This document shows, in pieces, positions 16,117-24,774 of a stretch of 64,000 nucleotides of DNA. The translations under genes and the position numbers were made by a program. The notes under the pieces are model-generated. The model was not told the DNA's origin. It worked only from the letters and a program-made list of their open reading frames with translations, and ran no database searches. The stretch's first letter is position 1. The number at the start of each line of letters is the position of its first letter. Source of the stretch: Ruegeria sp. A3M17 (GTDB taxonomy: Bacteria; Pseudomonadota; Alphaproteobacteria; Rhodobacterales; Rhodobacteraceae); assembly GCF_003318255.1 (NCBI RefSeq), contig NZ_QOCF01000007.1:1-64000 (forward strand), in the 5' to 3' direction.

Positions 16117-17846
16117 GCGACCTCGTGCTCCGTGAAAGGCTCAAGCTCGACCGTGAATAGCGCCCCGGTGTCCAGATTTGTACCCCGGATATTACCCCCA
16201 AAGCTTTGCACCAAACCATACGAGATCGAAAGCCCAAGCCCCATCCCCTCAGAGGATCCGACAGCCTTGGTCGTATAGAACGGTTCGAACAGTTTTTCCG
16301 AGTTTTCGATGCCCGGGCCCATATCGCGGACAGTCACGGCCAACTTGTCGCCGCGGTCGATCGCAATGCGAATGAGGCGGTCATCTTGCCCACTCATCGC
16401 GTCGGCGGCATTGTTAATCAGGTTGACGAACACCTGAACCAACCGCACTTCGCCGCCCCATGCGTAAACAGGGTTATTGGGCGGGGCCCAATCCATACGG
16501 ACATCCTCAGTTCGCAATCGCGCCTCGGTCAACTCGACCGCCGTATCGATCACCTGAACCAGGTTAACCTTACCCATCGGTTCACTTTCGTTGCGCGAAA
16601 AGGCGCGCAGGTTCTTGATGATACGCGCCATGCGCGCCGCCATAGCAGAGATACGCGTCAGGTTCTCCGACGCTTTCTCATCCCGGCCGCGGGATAGAAA
16701 AGCCGCGCCATTGTCGGCGAATTGCTGGATCGCCATCAGCGGTTGGTTCAATTCGTGACTAATACCGGCCGACATCTGACCCAACGCGCTGAGTTTACCG
16801 GCCTGGATCAGCTCTTCCTGAGCGTGTTTCAGAGCCGCTTCTGCGTCTTCACGTTCACGCACTTCATGGCGCAGTGCGGTGTTTGCAGCTGTCAACGCAT
16901 GCGTCCGTTGCGCGACCCGGATTTCCAGAATCGTGTTGGCCTCGGCCAATGTGCGCCTGCGTTCGGTCGCCAGATACAGCAGCGCGCCGAAGGCCAGACA
17001 GATTGCAGCAACGGTTGCCGCCTGCAACCCCGCTAAACGCTGCGCCGGGGCCACATCCACCAGAACCTCAGCCGTCATGTCGATCACCGGCAAATCCAGC
17101 ATCAGGTGCAATGCTCGGCTAGGTAGATACCGCCCCCAGTTCAGCTGCCACACCTCGTGCGGGCCAACCAGAACCGAGGCGAAATCAACGGCCCCGCCGT
17201 CCGGGGGTGTCAGGCCCAACTGCCCCTCATCCCGGTGCCAAAACAGCAGGTCCGACCGGTTCGAGATAAAGACGACACCGTCCCCGTCAATGAAGAACAC
17301 CGCCTCGGTACTGCCGCGCCAGGTCTGTTCCACGTCCTGCACATCGGCCACTACAATCAGTACACCATGGACCTGACCAGCAGGACCAAAGGCCGGGGCG
17401 GCGTAAGAATAAGTGCGATCTCCGCTGCTTTCCACAACCCCATGCGCACTGCCCATTGCGCCCTGCAATGCGCGCCGAAACGCGGGGTGGTCCGCCATGT
17501 TTGGCCACACAACCGGCTGCGCCGAGGCCAGCACCTGCCCGCTTCGGTCAAGATACAACATGTTGACGGCCGAGGTTTTGTCGGCGACATCCAGCAATGT
17601 CGCGCGCGCTGCCTCTTGTTGCCCCGGGGTCTCAAGGGTGCGCAGAACCGGATGCGTGGCCATCAGTACGGCCAGTTCCTGGTAAACTTGCATCTGAGTG
17701 CTAAGACGGTCGGCAGCCAGTTCAAGATCCGCTTCAGCCTTTTCACTGAGCTGCGACAGCGCTTGGCGGTAGCCATAGGACCAAACCCCGACGGTCAACA
17801 GACCGACAGCAAACAAAAATCCCAGAATGACCCAAACGCGCTGCAT
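16113..17846 (-). CDS. dctB: DctB-type C4-dicarboxylate sensor histidine kinase
   Basis: This inner-membrane sensor kinase has two transmembrane segments (about residues 5-23 and 275-295 from the ATG at 17846) that enclose a long periplasmic dCache-like sensor region. A coiled coil follows, then the kinase core: H-box SAGISHELNQPLMAIQQF, N-box NLINNAADAM, G1 VRDMGPGI and G2 GMGLGLSI. This is the DctB class, which passes phosphate to DctD. The ATG at 17846 places the first helix at the very N-terminus; an upstream TTG would add 12 residues. It overlaps dctD by 4 bases and starts only 48 bases from the divergent P450. Confidence 0.9.
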   Translation of the reverse strand: MQRVWVILGFLFAVGLLTVGVWSYGYRQALSQLSEKAEADLELAADRLSTQMQVYQELAVLMATHPVLRTLETPGQQEAARATLLDVADKTSAVNMLYLDRSGQVLASAQPVVWPNMADHPAFRRALQGAMGSAHGVVESSGDRTYSYAAPAFGPAGQVHGVLIVVADVQDVEQTWRGSTEAVFFIDGDGVVFISNRSDLLFWHRDEGQLGLTPPDGGAVDFASVLVGPHEVWQLNWGRYLPSRALHLMLDLPVIDMTAEVLVDVAPAQRLAGLQAATVAAICLAFGALLYLATERRRTLAEANTILEIRVAQRTHALTAANTALRHEVREREDAEAALKHAQEELIQAGKLSALGQMSAGISHELNQPLMAIQQFADNGAAFLSRGRDEKASENLTRISAMAARMARIIKNLRAFSRNESEPMGKVNLVQVIDTAVELTEARLRTEDVRMDWAPPNNPVYAWGGEVRLVQVFVNLINNAADAMSGQDDRLIRIAIDRGDKLAVTVRDMGPGIENSEKLFEPFYTTKAVGSSEGMGLGLSISYGLVQSFGGNIRGTNLDTGALFTVELEPFTEHEVA

Positions 17847-17893
17847 GACATAGGGTCTTGCATTCGGCGCGCCGCATGGCAAGTCTGCGCCGC

Positions 17894-19075
17894 ATGAAGA
17901 CGGTATCTCAATCTCCGGTCGATCCGGAATTCGTGCAAAACCCCTACCCGTTCTATGATCAGGCCCGCGCGTGCGGTGATCTGGTCTATTGGGACGATTA
18001 TGGGAAAGTCACCGCTATATCACAGCGGGCGGTCTCGGCGCTTTTGAAAGACCGCCGCTTTGGCCGGGAAGTACCCGAAGAAATGCAAACCCCAGGTCCG
18101 GCGCATCTTGCCCCTTGGCTGGCCGTCGAGGCGCATTCGTTGCTGGAAGCCGAACCGCCAAGACACACACGCTTGCGTGCATTGGTGATGCGGGCATTCA
18201 CGTCGCGTGCTATTGCGGCGCTGGAACCTTCGATCCACGACCTAACCCATTCTTTGATAGACGCATTTCCCGACCAGCCGTTCGATTTGCTTTCTACCTT
18301 TTGCACCCAAGTTCCGGTCATCACGATCTGTCGCCTCTTGGGCGTGCCCGAGGATATGTCACCCAGCCTGCTACGCTGGTCACATGATATGGTGGCAATG
18401 TACCAAGCCAGCCGTACGCCCGAGACAGAGACCGCTGCCGCAGCCTCTTCCCAAGCATTCACCGACTTTCTGACCGGCTACATCGAGCAACGCCGCAGCG
18501 ATCCGCAGGACGATCTGATCACACGGTTGATCGTGGCCGAAGAGGATGGCGAAAAGCTTTCACGCGAAGAGCTGGTCGCCACCTGCATTCTGCTTTTGAA
18601 TGCCGGGCACGAAGCGACCGTGCATTCACTTGGAAACGGCGTGAAGACCGTTTTGCAAAATGGCATCGGACCGCAGTACTTTGCGCCGGACAGCATCGAC
18701 CGCACGGTAGAAGAGATTTTGCGCTTTGACCCGCCGCTACACATGTTCACCCGCTATGCCTATGAAGACATCGACGCATTTGGGCACAGTTTCAGGCGTG
18801 GCGACGAGGTCGCATTGCTGCTGGGCGCGGTGAACCGGGATCCAGCAGTCTGGAGCGACCCGGACAGGTTTGATCCCACCCGCGCCATCGTCACGAACAC
18901 CAGTTTCGGTGGCGGACTACATTTCTGTGTTGGTGCCCCCCTGGCACGGATGGAAATGCGAATCGCACTATCCACGCTATTCGACAGATACCCGAACCTG
19001 CGATTGAGCACCGAGCCCGAGTATTCGAACACTTACCATTTCCACGGGCTGACCAAATTGATGGTGCAGATCTAG
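17894..19075 (+). CDS. Cytochrome P450
   Basis: This is a soluble bacterial haem monooxygenase of 393 residues from the ATG at 17894; ATG 17876 would add six. It shows the I-helix oxygen-activation motif LLNAGHEATVHS (the usual Thr is present), the ExxR motif in EEILRFDPP, and the haem-binding FGGGLHFCVGAPLAR with the ligand Cys345. The N-terminal PYPFYDQAR segment is typical of class I bacterial P450s. No ferredoxin or ferredoxin reductase gene adjoins it; the nearest reductase (23781) is in a different operon. The substrate is unknown. Its stop TAG shares the palindrome CTAG with the stop of the convergent Lrp gene. Confidence 0.92.
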   Translation: MKTVSQSPVDPEFVQNPYPFYDQARACGDLVYWDDYGKVTAISQRAVSALLKDRRFGREVPEEMQTPGPAHLAPWLAVEAHSLLEAEPPRHTRLRALVMRAFTSRAIAALEPSIHDLTHSLIDAFPDQPFDLLSTFCTQVPVITICRLLGVPEDMSPSLLRWSHDMVAMYQASRTPETETAAAASSQAFTDFLTGYIEQRRSDPQDDLITRLIVAEEDGEKLSREELVATCILLLNAGHEATVHSLGNGVKTVLQNGIGPQYFAPDSIDRTVEEILRFDPPLHMFTRYAYEDIDAFGHSFRRGDEVALLLGAVNRDPAVWSDPDRFDPTRAIVTNTSFGGGLHFCVGAPLARMEMRIALSTLFDRYPNLRLSTEPEYSNTYHFHGLTKLMVQI

Positions 19076-19551
19076 CTTTCGATCAGCGCTTTCAGAGGCA
19101 ACATGGTGGTGGACTTGATCTCTTCCATCGACAGCAAGGCGGTCACGTTGTGAACGCGCACTTCTGAAATCAGCGCCTGATAGAATTCGTCATAGGCACG
19201 CGCGTTCTTGACCCGCACCTTCAGGATATAGTCGATGTCCCCTGCCAGCCGATGCGCCTCTTGCACTTCGGGCCTGTCCCGCAGAGCTTTCAGGAACTTG
19301 TGCTGCCAGTCAGCCTCATGTTCCGACGTTCGGATCAGAACAAAAAATGTGGCTTCAAATCCCAGCGCTTCGGCGTCCAGTAAAACGGTCTGCTGGCCGA
19401 TCACTCCGGCCCCTTTCAGTTTGCGTATCCGATTCCAGACCGGGGTCTTGGAACTGCCGACACGAGCGGCTATTTCGTCCAGCGATTGACTGGCGTCCCG
19501 CTGCAGCTCGACCAAAATTTTCCGATCCGTATCGTCAATCCGCACCGACAT
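19072..19551 (-). CDS. Lrp/AsnC family transcriptional regulator
   Basis: The 159-residue protein has an N-terminal winged HTH (DDTDRKILVELQRDASQSLDE, then IAARVGSSKTPVWNRIRKLKGAGVI in two parts) and a C-terminal RAM ligand-binding domain. The start at 19551 (MSVRIDDTD) is chosen by homology and a nearby GGAA; the frame is open for 19 more codons. It is divergent from the siroheme synthase gene that opens the sulfate assimilation operon, so it may sense cysteine, methionine or a related amino acid and control that operon. That role is inference from position. Confidence 0.9.
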   Translation of the reverse strand: MSVRIDDTDRKILVELQRDASQSLDEIAARVGSSKTPVWNRIRKLKGAGVIGQQTVLLDAEALGFEATFFVLIRTSEHEADWQHKFLKALRDRPEVQEAHRLAGDIDYILKVRVKNARAYDEFYQALISEVRVHNVTALLSMEEIKSTTMLPLKALIES

Positions 19552-19644
19552 TCCAAAATTCCCTTCGTTTCGAAACCAATGTCCCGTTTTGCCGTTGGCG
19601 TGGAACATTTGTCCTTATTTGCTCGCCTATATGGCGTATTGGCG

Positions 19645-19655
19645 GGAATATTTCC
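19645..19655. promoter_or_regulatory. Possible Lrp-type operator (GGAATATTTCC)
   Basis: A short palindrome with GGAA/TTCC arms and an AT centre lies 40 bases before the siroheme synthase start, in the divergent promoter region. It resembles AT-centred Lrp sites, but a single 11-base match is weak evidence. Confidence 0.25.
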
Positions 19656-19694
19656 TATATTGCAACACAAGTCAAACCACACTCGGGACACGAA

Positions 19695-20471
19695 ATGCAG
19701 CTTACGCAATCATATGATGGCACAGGACATGTCGACTTTGTCGGCGCGGGTCCGGGCGATCCGGAATTGCTGACGCTCAAGGCGCTGAAAGCCTTCGAGC
19801 GCGCGGATGTTGTTCTGCATGACCGCTTGATCAGTGATGAGGTCCTGGCATTGGCCGGAAAGACCGGTGTTCTGGTCGATGTTGGTAAGGCCGGTTTCGG
19901 CCCATCTTGGAAACAGGAAGACATTGACGCCCTGCTGGTTGAGCACGCACTGAAAGGTCAGCGCGTCGTGCGCCTGAAGTCCGGCGATCCGACCGTGTTT
20001 GGACGTCTGGACGAAGAGATCGAGGCGGTTGAGGCTGCTGGTATCTCGTGGCGGATCGTACCGGGCATCACAGCTGCATCGGCAGCGGTTGCCGGAATTG
20101 GTCAAAGCCTGACACGGCGTGGGCGCAATTCTTCGGTCCGTTTTCTGACCGGCCACGACATGAAGGGTTTTGCGGATCACGACTGGTCCGCGTTGGCGCG
20201 CACCGGTTCGGTGGCTGCGATTTACATGGGCAAAAAGTCCGCTCGTTTCATTCAGGGCCGCCTGATCATGCACGGTGCTGATCGCCAAACACCGGTGACG
20301 CTGATCGAAAACGCCACGCGCCCCGATCAGCGCATTCTGGAAACAACGCTGGACCAGTTGCCCACCGATTTGAACGCCGCCGATATGGATGGCCCCACCC
20401 TGACCTTTTTTGGCCTCGCCCCGCGCCAAGCGAACGCGGCCCTGACCGAATTTAAGAAGGAGCACGCCTGA
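19695..20471 (+). CDS. cobA: Uroporphyrinogen-III C-methyltransferase (siroheme synthesis)
   Basis: The enzyme transfers two methyl groups from SAM to uroporphyrinogen III to give precorrin-2, the precursor of siroheme. The 258-residue product is the stand-alone methyltransferase (CysG C-terminal part). The visible motifs are the SAM-binding VGAGPGDPELLTLKA, VVLHDRLIS, RLKSGDPTVFGR and VPGITAASAA. The CysG dehydrogenase/ferrochelatase part is absent, so siroheme completion must be encoded elsewhere. It is the first gene of the sulfite reduction operon and overlaps the DUF2849 gene by one base (TGATG). Confidence 0.95.
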   Translation: MQLTQSYDGTGHVDFVGAGPGDPELLTLKALKAFERADVVLHDRLISDEVLALAGKTGVLVDVGKAGFGPSWKQEDIDALLVEHALKGQRVVRLKSGDPTVFGRLDEEIEAVEAAGISWRIVPGITAASAAVAGIGQSLTRRGRNSSVRFLTGHDMKGFADHDWSALARTGSVAAIYMGKKSARFIQGRLIMHGADRQTPVTLIENATRPDQRILETTLDQLPTDLNAADMDGPTLTFFGLAPRQANAALTEFKKEHA

Positions 20472-20785
20472 TGGCCCGCGCTTTTACCCCCAAAGTGGTG
20501 ACCGCCAACGACCTGTTGGACGGCGACGTCATCTATTTGACCGAAGACGATCAGTGGTCACGCGAACTGACCGAGGCCGAGTTGATCACCGACGAAGCCC
20601 ACGCGCAGGTCCGTCTTCTGGATGCCTCGCGCCAGGCCAACAAGATCGTTGGGGCATATCTGGCCGACGCCATTGCCGGCGAAGATGGCCCCGAGCCCAC
20701 CCATTTCCGGGAAGACTTCCGCCGCACTGGTCCGTCCAACTATGCCCACGGCAAACAGGAAACTTCCCCGCAGCCCCGAGCCTGA
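20471..20785 (+). CDS. DUF2849 domain protein of the sulfite reductase operon
   Basis: This 104-residue soluble protein carries the DUF2849 pattern (VVTANDLLDGDVIYL near residue 10, then PTHFREDFRRTGPSNYAHG near residue 78). The family is found between siroheme methyltransferase and sulfite reductase genes in alphaproteobacteria, and its role is not known. Its start overlaps the upstream stop by one base, and cysI follows after 68 bases that contain a GCCCC/GGGGC hairpin. An accessory role in sulfite reductase assembly is a guess from context. Confidence 0.85.
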   Translation: MARAFTPKVVTANDLLDGDVIYLTEDDQWSRELTEAELITDEAHAQVRLLDASRQANKIVGAYLADAIAGEDGPEPTHFREDFRRTGPSNYAHGKQETSPQPRA

Positions 20786-20853
20786 CCTCTGGCCCGTCTC
20801 TCTCCCCTTCTCAAGGCCCCAAGGTTCGGGGCTGCAACTAAGGACAGCTAATC

Positions 20854-22518
20854 ATGTATCGCTACTCCGAGTTCGACACAGCATTTTTGGCAGAACGTAA
20901 CGCGCAGTTTCGCGCGCAGGTCGAGCGCCGCATTGACGGCTCGCTGACCGAGGATGAATTCAAGCCCCTGCGCCTGATGAACGGCCTGTACCTGCAGCTG
21001 CACGCCTACATGCTGCGGGTCGCCATCCCCTATGGCACGCTGTCCAGCGGGCAGATGCGTCAACTGGCCCTGCTGGCTGAAAAGTGGGACAAAGGCTACG
21101 GGCATTTCACCACCCGCCAGAATATCCAGTACAACTGGCCGAAACTGAACGATGTGCCGGATATGTTGGACGCGCTGGCCGAGGTTGGCATGCACGCCAT
21201 TCAGACATCGGGCAATACCATCCGCAACGTGACCGCCGACCATTTCGCCGGTGCCGCCGCGGATGAGGTCGCTGATCCGCGCCCCTACGCCGAGCTGCTG
21301 CGCCAGTGGTCCACCGACCACCCGGAATTCCAGTTCATGCCGCGTAAGTTCAAGATCGCCATCACCGGTTCGGAAAACGACCGCGCCGTGATCAAGGCGC
21401 ATGACATCGGACTGCAACTGGTCGAGCGTGACGGCGTTCTGGGTGCCCGCGTTATCGTGGGTGGTGGCCTGGGCCGTACACCGATGATCGGCAAGGAACT
21501 GTCCGAGTTCGTCGCCTTTGACGACCTGCTGGCGTATCTCGAAGCCACCGTTTCGGTCTGGAACCAGATCGGCCGCCGCGACAACAAGTACAAGGCGCGC
21601 ATCAAGATCACCGTGCATGAGCATGGCATCGACGCTATCCGCGCCAAGGTCAACGAGCGTTTCCTGAAGGTTCGCCCGCAGTTCAAAGGCGCGGATATGA
21701 ACTTGTTGGAAGAGATCAAGGGCCACTTTGCGCCGCCAACCTTCCGTGAAGCATCGGTTGCGTCGTTTGAAAGCGCCTACACCAACGATCCGGTCTTCCG
21801 GTCGTGGGTCGACACCAACATCGCGCCGCACAAGAACGCGGACCACGCGATTGTCACGATCTCGATCAAGAAACACGGTCATACTCCGGGCGACGCGACG
21901 GCTGAGCAGATGCGTGTGATGGCCGATCTGGCCGAAGAGTTCGCCTATGACGAGCTGCGCATCAGCCATGAGCAGAACGTGATCCTGCCGCATGTCCACA
22001 AATCGGACCTGCCCGCGATCCATGCTCGCCTGAAAGAGCATGAGTTGGCCACCGCCAATATCGGCCTGATCAGCGACATCATCGCCTGCCCCGGCATGGA
22101 TTACTGCGCGCTGGCAACGGCGCGTTCGATCCCGGTTGCACAGGAAATCGCGACCCGTTTCGATGATCTGAAGCTTGAGCATGATATCGGTCACCTGAAG
22201 ATCAAGATCTCGGGCTGCATCAACGCATGTGGTCACCACCACGTCGGTCACATCGGCATCCTGGGTCTGGATCGCGCAGGCGTCGAGAACTACCAGATCA
22301 CTCTGGGTGGTGACGCGACTGAAACTGCGGCCGTTGGTGACCGCACCGGTCCGGGCTTTGCCTATGATGAGATCGTTCCGGCGGTTGAACGTATCGTCGA
22401 AACCTATCTGGAACAGCGTGACAGCGCCGAAGAGACATTCCTTGAAACCTATCGCCGCGTAGGCATGGCACCGTTCAAGACAGCCCTCTACCCCGAGGCG
22501 CGAGCGAATGCCGCTTGA
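20854..22518 (+). CDS. cysI: Assimilatory sulfite reductase, siroheme [4Fe-4S] subunit
   Basis: This enzyme reduces sulfite to sulfide with six electrons. The 554-residue protein has two ferredoxin-like half domains and two siroheme/4Fe-4S domains. The four cluster cysteines are visible as CPGMDYC and CINAC (C-x5-C then C-x3-C) in the C-terminal half, and the substrate-facing NxRQ segment TTRQNIQYNW in the N-terminal half. It is ferredoxin-type, as no CysJ flavoprotein gene is present. It overlaps cysH by 11 bases. A ribosome site (AAGGA) precedes the ATG. Confidence 0.93.
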   Translation: MYRYSEFDTAFLAERNAQFRAQVERRIDGSLTEDEFKPLRLMNGLYLQLHAYMLRVAIPYGTLSSGQMRQLALLAEKWDKGYGHFTTRQNIQYNWPKLNDVPDMLDALAEVGMHAIQTSGNTIRNVTADHFAGAAADEVADPRPYAELLRQWSTDHPEFQFMPRKFKIAITGSENDRAVIKAHDIGLQLVERDGVLGARVIVGGGLGRTPMIGKELSEFVAFDDLLAYLEATVSVWNQIGRRDNKYKARIKITVHEHGIDAIRAKVNERFLKVRPQFKGADMNLLEEIKGHFAPPTFREASVASFESAYTNDPVFRSWVDTNIAPHKNADHAIVTISIKKHGHTPGDATAEQMRVMADLAEEFAYDELRISHEQNVILPHVHKSDLPAIHARLKEHELATANIGLISDIIACPGMDYCALATARSIPVAQEIATRFDDLKLEHDIGHLKIKISGCINACGHHHVGHIGILGLDRAGVENYQITLGGDATETAAVGDRTGPGFAYDEIVPAVERIVETYLEQRDSAEETFLETYRRVGMAPFKTALYPEARANAA

Positions 22519-23269
22519 CCTGATCCAGACGGAACTGGGGGCCGACCGCGCAGAGCTGACCGAAAAGGTCGAAGCGCTGAACACCCAGTTCTGCCACCAC
22601 AGTGCCCATGACGCCATGCATGGCGCGTTGGAGGCAATCGAAGAGCTTGCTTTGGTCTCCAGCTTCGGGGCGGAATCGGTGGTATTGCTGCACATGGCAG
22701 CCGTGGTCGACAAAGCCACGCCGGTCCTGTTCGTCGACACGCAGATGCTGTTCACCGAAACGCTGGAATACCAGCAGGACGTTTCTGATCGGCTTGGCCT
22801 GAAGAACGTTCACATCATCCGCGCAAATGATGAGGATGTTCAGCGCGAAGACCCATACGGCGCTTTGCGCCTTAGCGACACGGATGCCTGCTGCAACTTG
22901 CGCAAAACCTTCCCGCTGCAGCGTGCTTTGGCGGGCTATGACGGCTGGATCTCGGGTCGGAAGCGGTTCCAGTCTGGCACACGCGCCGCGCTTAACTTCT
23001 TTGAGGTCGAAGACGGCACTGGCCGGATCAAGGTGAACCCACTGGCCCATTGGGCGCCCGAAGACGTGCGCGCTTATATGGATGAAAACAACCTGCCCCG
23101 GCATCCGCTGGTGGCCAAAGGTTACCCCTCGATCGGTTGTGCGCCCTGCACCTCGCCGATCAAAGAAGGCGAAGACCCCCGCGCCGGACGCTGGCGCGAT
23201 CAGAACAAAGAAGAATGCGGCATCCATTTTGTCGACGGCAAGATGGTGCGCGCTGGAGAGAAAACATGA
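22508..23269 (+). CDS. cysH: Adenylyl-sulfate (APS) reductase, [4Fe-4S] type
   Basis: CysH reduces activated sulfate to sulfite. The 253-residue protein has the SSFGAESVVLLHM PP-loop and the FVDTQMLFTET segment. Unlike enterobacterial PAPS reductase it has the cluster-binding cysteine pairs CC (DACCNLRK) and CxxC (GCAPCTSP), plus the C-terminal catalytic ECGIH. This pattern marks the Fe-S enzyme that prefers APS and needs no APS kinase. Its stop overlaps the DUF934 start (ATGA). The first 11 bases lie inside cysI. Confidence 0.95.
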   Translation: MPLDLIQTELGADRAELTEKVEALNTQFCHHSAHDAMHGALEAIEELALVSSFGAESVVLLHMAAVVDKATPVLFVDTQMLFTETLEYQQDVSDRLGLKNVHIIRANDEDVQREDPYGALRLSDTDACCNLRKTFPLQRALAGYDGWISGRKRFQSGTRAALNFFEVEDGTGRIKVNPLAHWAPEDVRAYMDENNLPRHPLVAKGYPSIGCAPCTSPIKEGEDPRAGRWRDQNKEECGIHFVDGKMVRAGEKT

Positions 23270-23673
23270 ACGTAATCGTAACGGATGAGGGGTTCGCCCC
23301 TGACGACTGGACAGACGGCTTTGTTACGCTTGAGGACGCTGCCAATGATGTGGTTGCGCTGGACGTGGCCTCGGACACTGATCCTGATGAACTGGTTGAC
23401 CGCCTGGGCAGCGCCCGCATGGTCCGCGTGGACTTCCCGTCTTCGGCGGATGGCCGCGGCTTTACCATCGCGCGCGTGCTGCGCCTGAAAGGTTTCACAG
23501 GCCGCCTGCGGGCCAGAGGCCACGTTCTGGCCGACCAATATGCCATGGCACGCCGCAGTGGGTTCGATGAGGTCGAAATCGATGACGCACTGGCCAATCG
23601 CCAGCCCGAAGATCAGTGGTTGGCCCGCGCCAACTGGAAAGATCATAGCTATCAAGCCCGCCTGCGCGGCTGA
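23266..23673 (+). CDS. DUF934 protein of the sulfate assimilation operon
   Basis: This 135-residue soluble protein of the DUF934 family has a typical core with VDFPSSADGRGFTIARVLR and GHVLADQYAMARRSGFDEVEI. It always seems to travel with cysI and cysH in alpha- and betaproteobacteria, and its biochemical role is not established. It starts inside the cysH stop (ATGA) and ends the operon before a strong terminator. Confidence 0.9.
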   Translation: MNVIVTDEGFAPDDWTDGFVTLEDAANDVVALDVASDTDPDELVDRLGSARMVRVDFPSSADGRGFTIARVLRLKGFTGRLRARGHVLADQYAMARRSGFDEVEIDDALANRQPEDQWLARANWKDHSYQARLRG

Positions 23674-23699
23674 CCCCGCCAATCGCCAGCTTGTGACTG

Positions 23700-23722
23700 A
23701 AAAGGGGCATTTAGCCCCTTTT
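23700..23722 (+). terminator. Rho-independent terminator of the cys operon
   Basis: AAAAGGGGC-ATTTA-GCCCCTTTT forms a perfect 9-base stem 27 bases after the DUF934 stop. Confidence 0.85.
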
Positions 23723-23780
23723 CCTGACTTGGATCAAAGATTAAACGGAGATGTCGGTTTACCTAGCCGACAGTGAAACG

Positions 23781-24614
23781 ATGACAGAGATGAAACCCGT
23801 GACCGAAGCAACCGCCGTCAAGGCACCCGTCCTTCCGGACGCCCAGACCGTAACAGACGTCAAACATTGGACCGACAGCCTGTTTTCCTTCAAGGTCTCG
23901 CGTCCCGCCTCACTGCGCTTCCGCTCGGGCGAGTTCGTGATGATCGGCCTGCTGGGCGACAACGGCAAACCGCTGTTGCGCGCCTATTCCATCGCGTCGC
24001 CATCCTGGGACGAAGAGCTGGAGTTCTATTCAATCAAGGTGCAGGACGGCCCACTGACATCGAAACTGCAGCACATCAAACCGGGTGATCAGATCATCCT
24101 GCGGCCCAAGCCTGTTGGCACGCTGGTGCATGACGCCCTGCTGCCCGGCAAACGCCTGTGGTTCTTTGCCACCGGCACCGGTTTTGCGCCCTTCGCCTCG
24201 TTGCTGCGCGAACCGCAGACCTATGAGGATTACGACGAGGTCATCATCACCCACACCTGCCGCGAAGTGGGTGAATTGGAATATGGCCGTCAGCTGATCG
24301 AAAGCATCCGTCAGGACGAGATGCTGGCCGAACTGATGGGCGAAGGCTTTGCCGACAAGATCCGCTATTATCCAACCACCACACGGGAAGAGAGCCCCAA
24401 GATGGGCCGCATCACCGAATTGCTGAAAGACGGCACGGTTTTTGCTGATCTGGGCATCGAAGGCGGCATCAAACCGGAAACCGACCGCGCGATGGTCTGC
24501 GGGTCTTTGGCCTTCAACCTGGACATCAAAAAGATTCTGGAAGAGTTCGACCTGCGCGAAGGTGCTAATTCCGAACCCAAGGAATTTGTCATCGAAAAAG
24601 CCTTTGTTGGTTAA
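23781..24614 (+). CDS. fpr: Ferredoxin/flavodoxin-NADP reductase
   Basis: This soluble FAD enzyme moves electrons between NADPH and ferredoxin or flavodoxin. The 277-residue protein has the bacterial-type FAD site LLRAYSIASP with the R-A-Y-S pattern, the NADP-binding ATGTGFAPFASLLRE, the CGSLAFN segment and a C-terminal extension ending VIEKAFVG, as in the Rhodobacter subclass. The ATG at 23781 (MTEMKP) matches relatives; an ATG at 23751 has GGAG directly against it and would add 10 residues. It follows the sulfite reductase operon after a terminator and may supply reduced ferredoxin to CysI, but it is a separate transcription unit. Confidence 0.93.
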   Translation: MTEMKPVTEATAVKAPVLPDAQTVTDVKHWTDSLFSFKVSRPASLRFRSGEFVMIGLLGDNGKPLLRAYSIASPSWDEELEFYSIKVQDGPLTSKLQHIKPGDQIILRPKPVGTLVHDALLPGKRLWFFATGTGFAPFASLLREPQTYEDYDEVIITHTCREVGELEYGRQLIESIRQDEMLAELMGEGFADKIRYYPTTTREESPKMGRITELLKDGTVFADLGIEGGIKPETDRAMVCGSLAFNLDIKKILEEFDLREGANSEPKEFVIEKAFVG

Positions 24615-24628
24615 CCCGATGCACCGGA

Positions 24629-24649
24629 TCCGGGGCATTTGGCCCCGGA
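24629..24649 (+). repeat. Hairpin after fpr
   Basis: TCCGGGGC-ATTTG-GCCCCGGA is a perfect 8-base stem 15 bases after the fpr stop. There is no T-run, so it is at best a weak or factor-assisted transcript end. Confidence 0.45.
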
Positions 24650-24685
24650 CTGGCGAAAAACCTCTGACAAACCCCGACTTTTCGG

Positions 24686-24728
24686 ACTGGCCTGCACTTA
24701 TGCCGCTTGAATCGGCGTGCAGGCCAGT
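24686..24728 (+). promoter_or_regulatory. Structured element in the infC leader
   Basis: A 12-base stem ACTGGCCTGCAC/GTGCAGGCCAGT encloses a 4-base bulge, a GCCG/CGGC stem and a 7-base loop. It ends 46 bases before the infC start and has no T-run. It may be part of the leader mRNA that controls infC, or the end of the upstream transcript. Confidence 0.45.
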
Positions 24729-24774
24729 CTAAATTCCGGCCTTGAATTTCTGCAATCATCAAAGGAATGAACCC

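Noticed and set aside
20848..22755. Open frame of 635 codons on the minus strand over cysI
   Set aside because: It is antisense to cysI and the start of cysH, both with full conserved motifs. No recognisable protein features.
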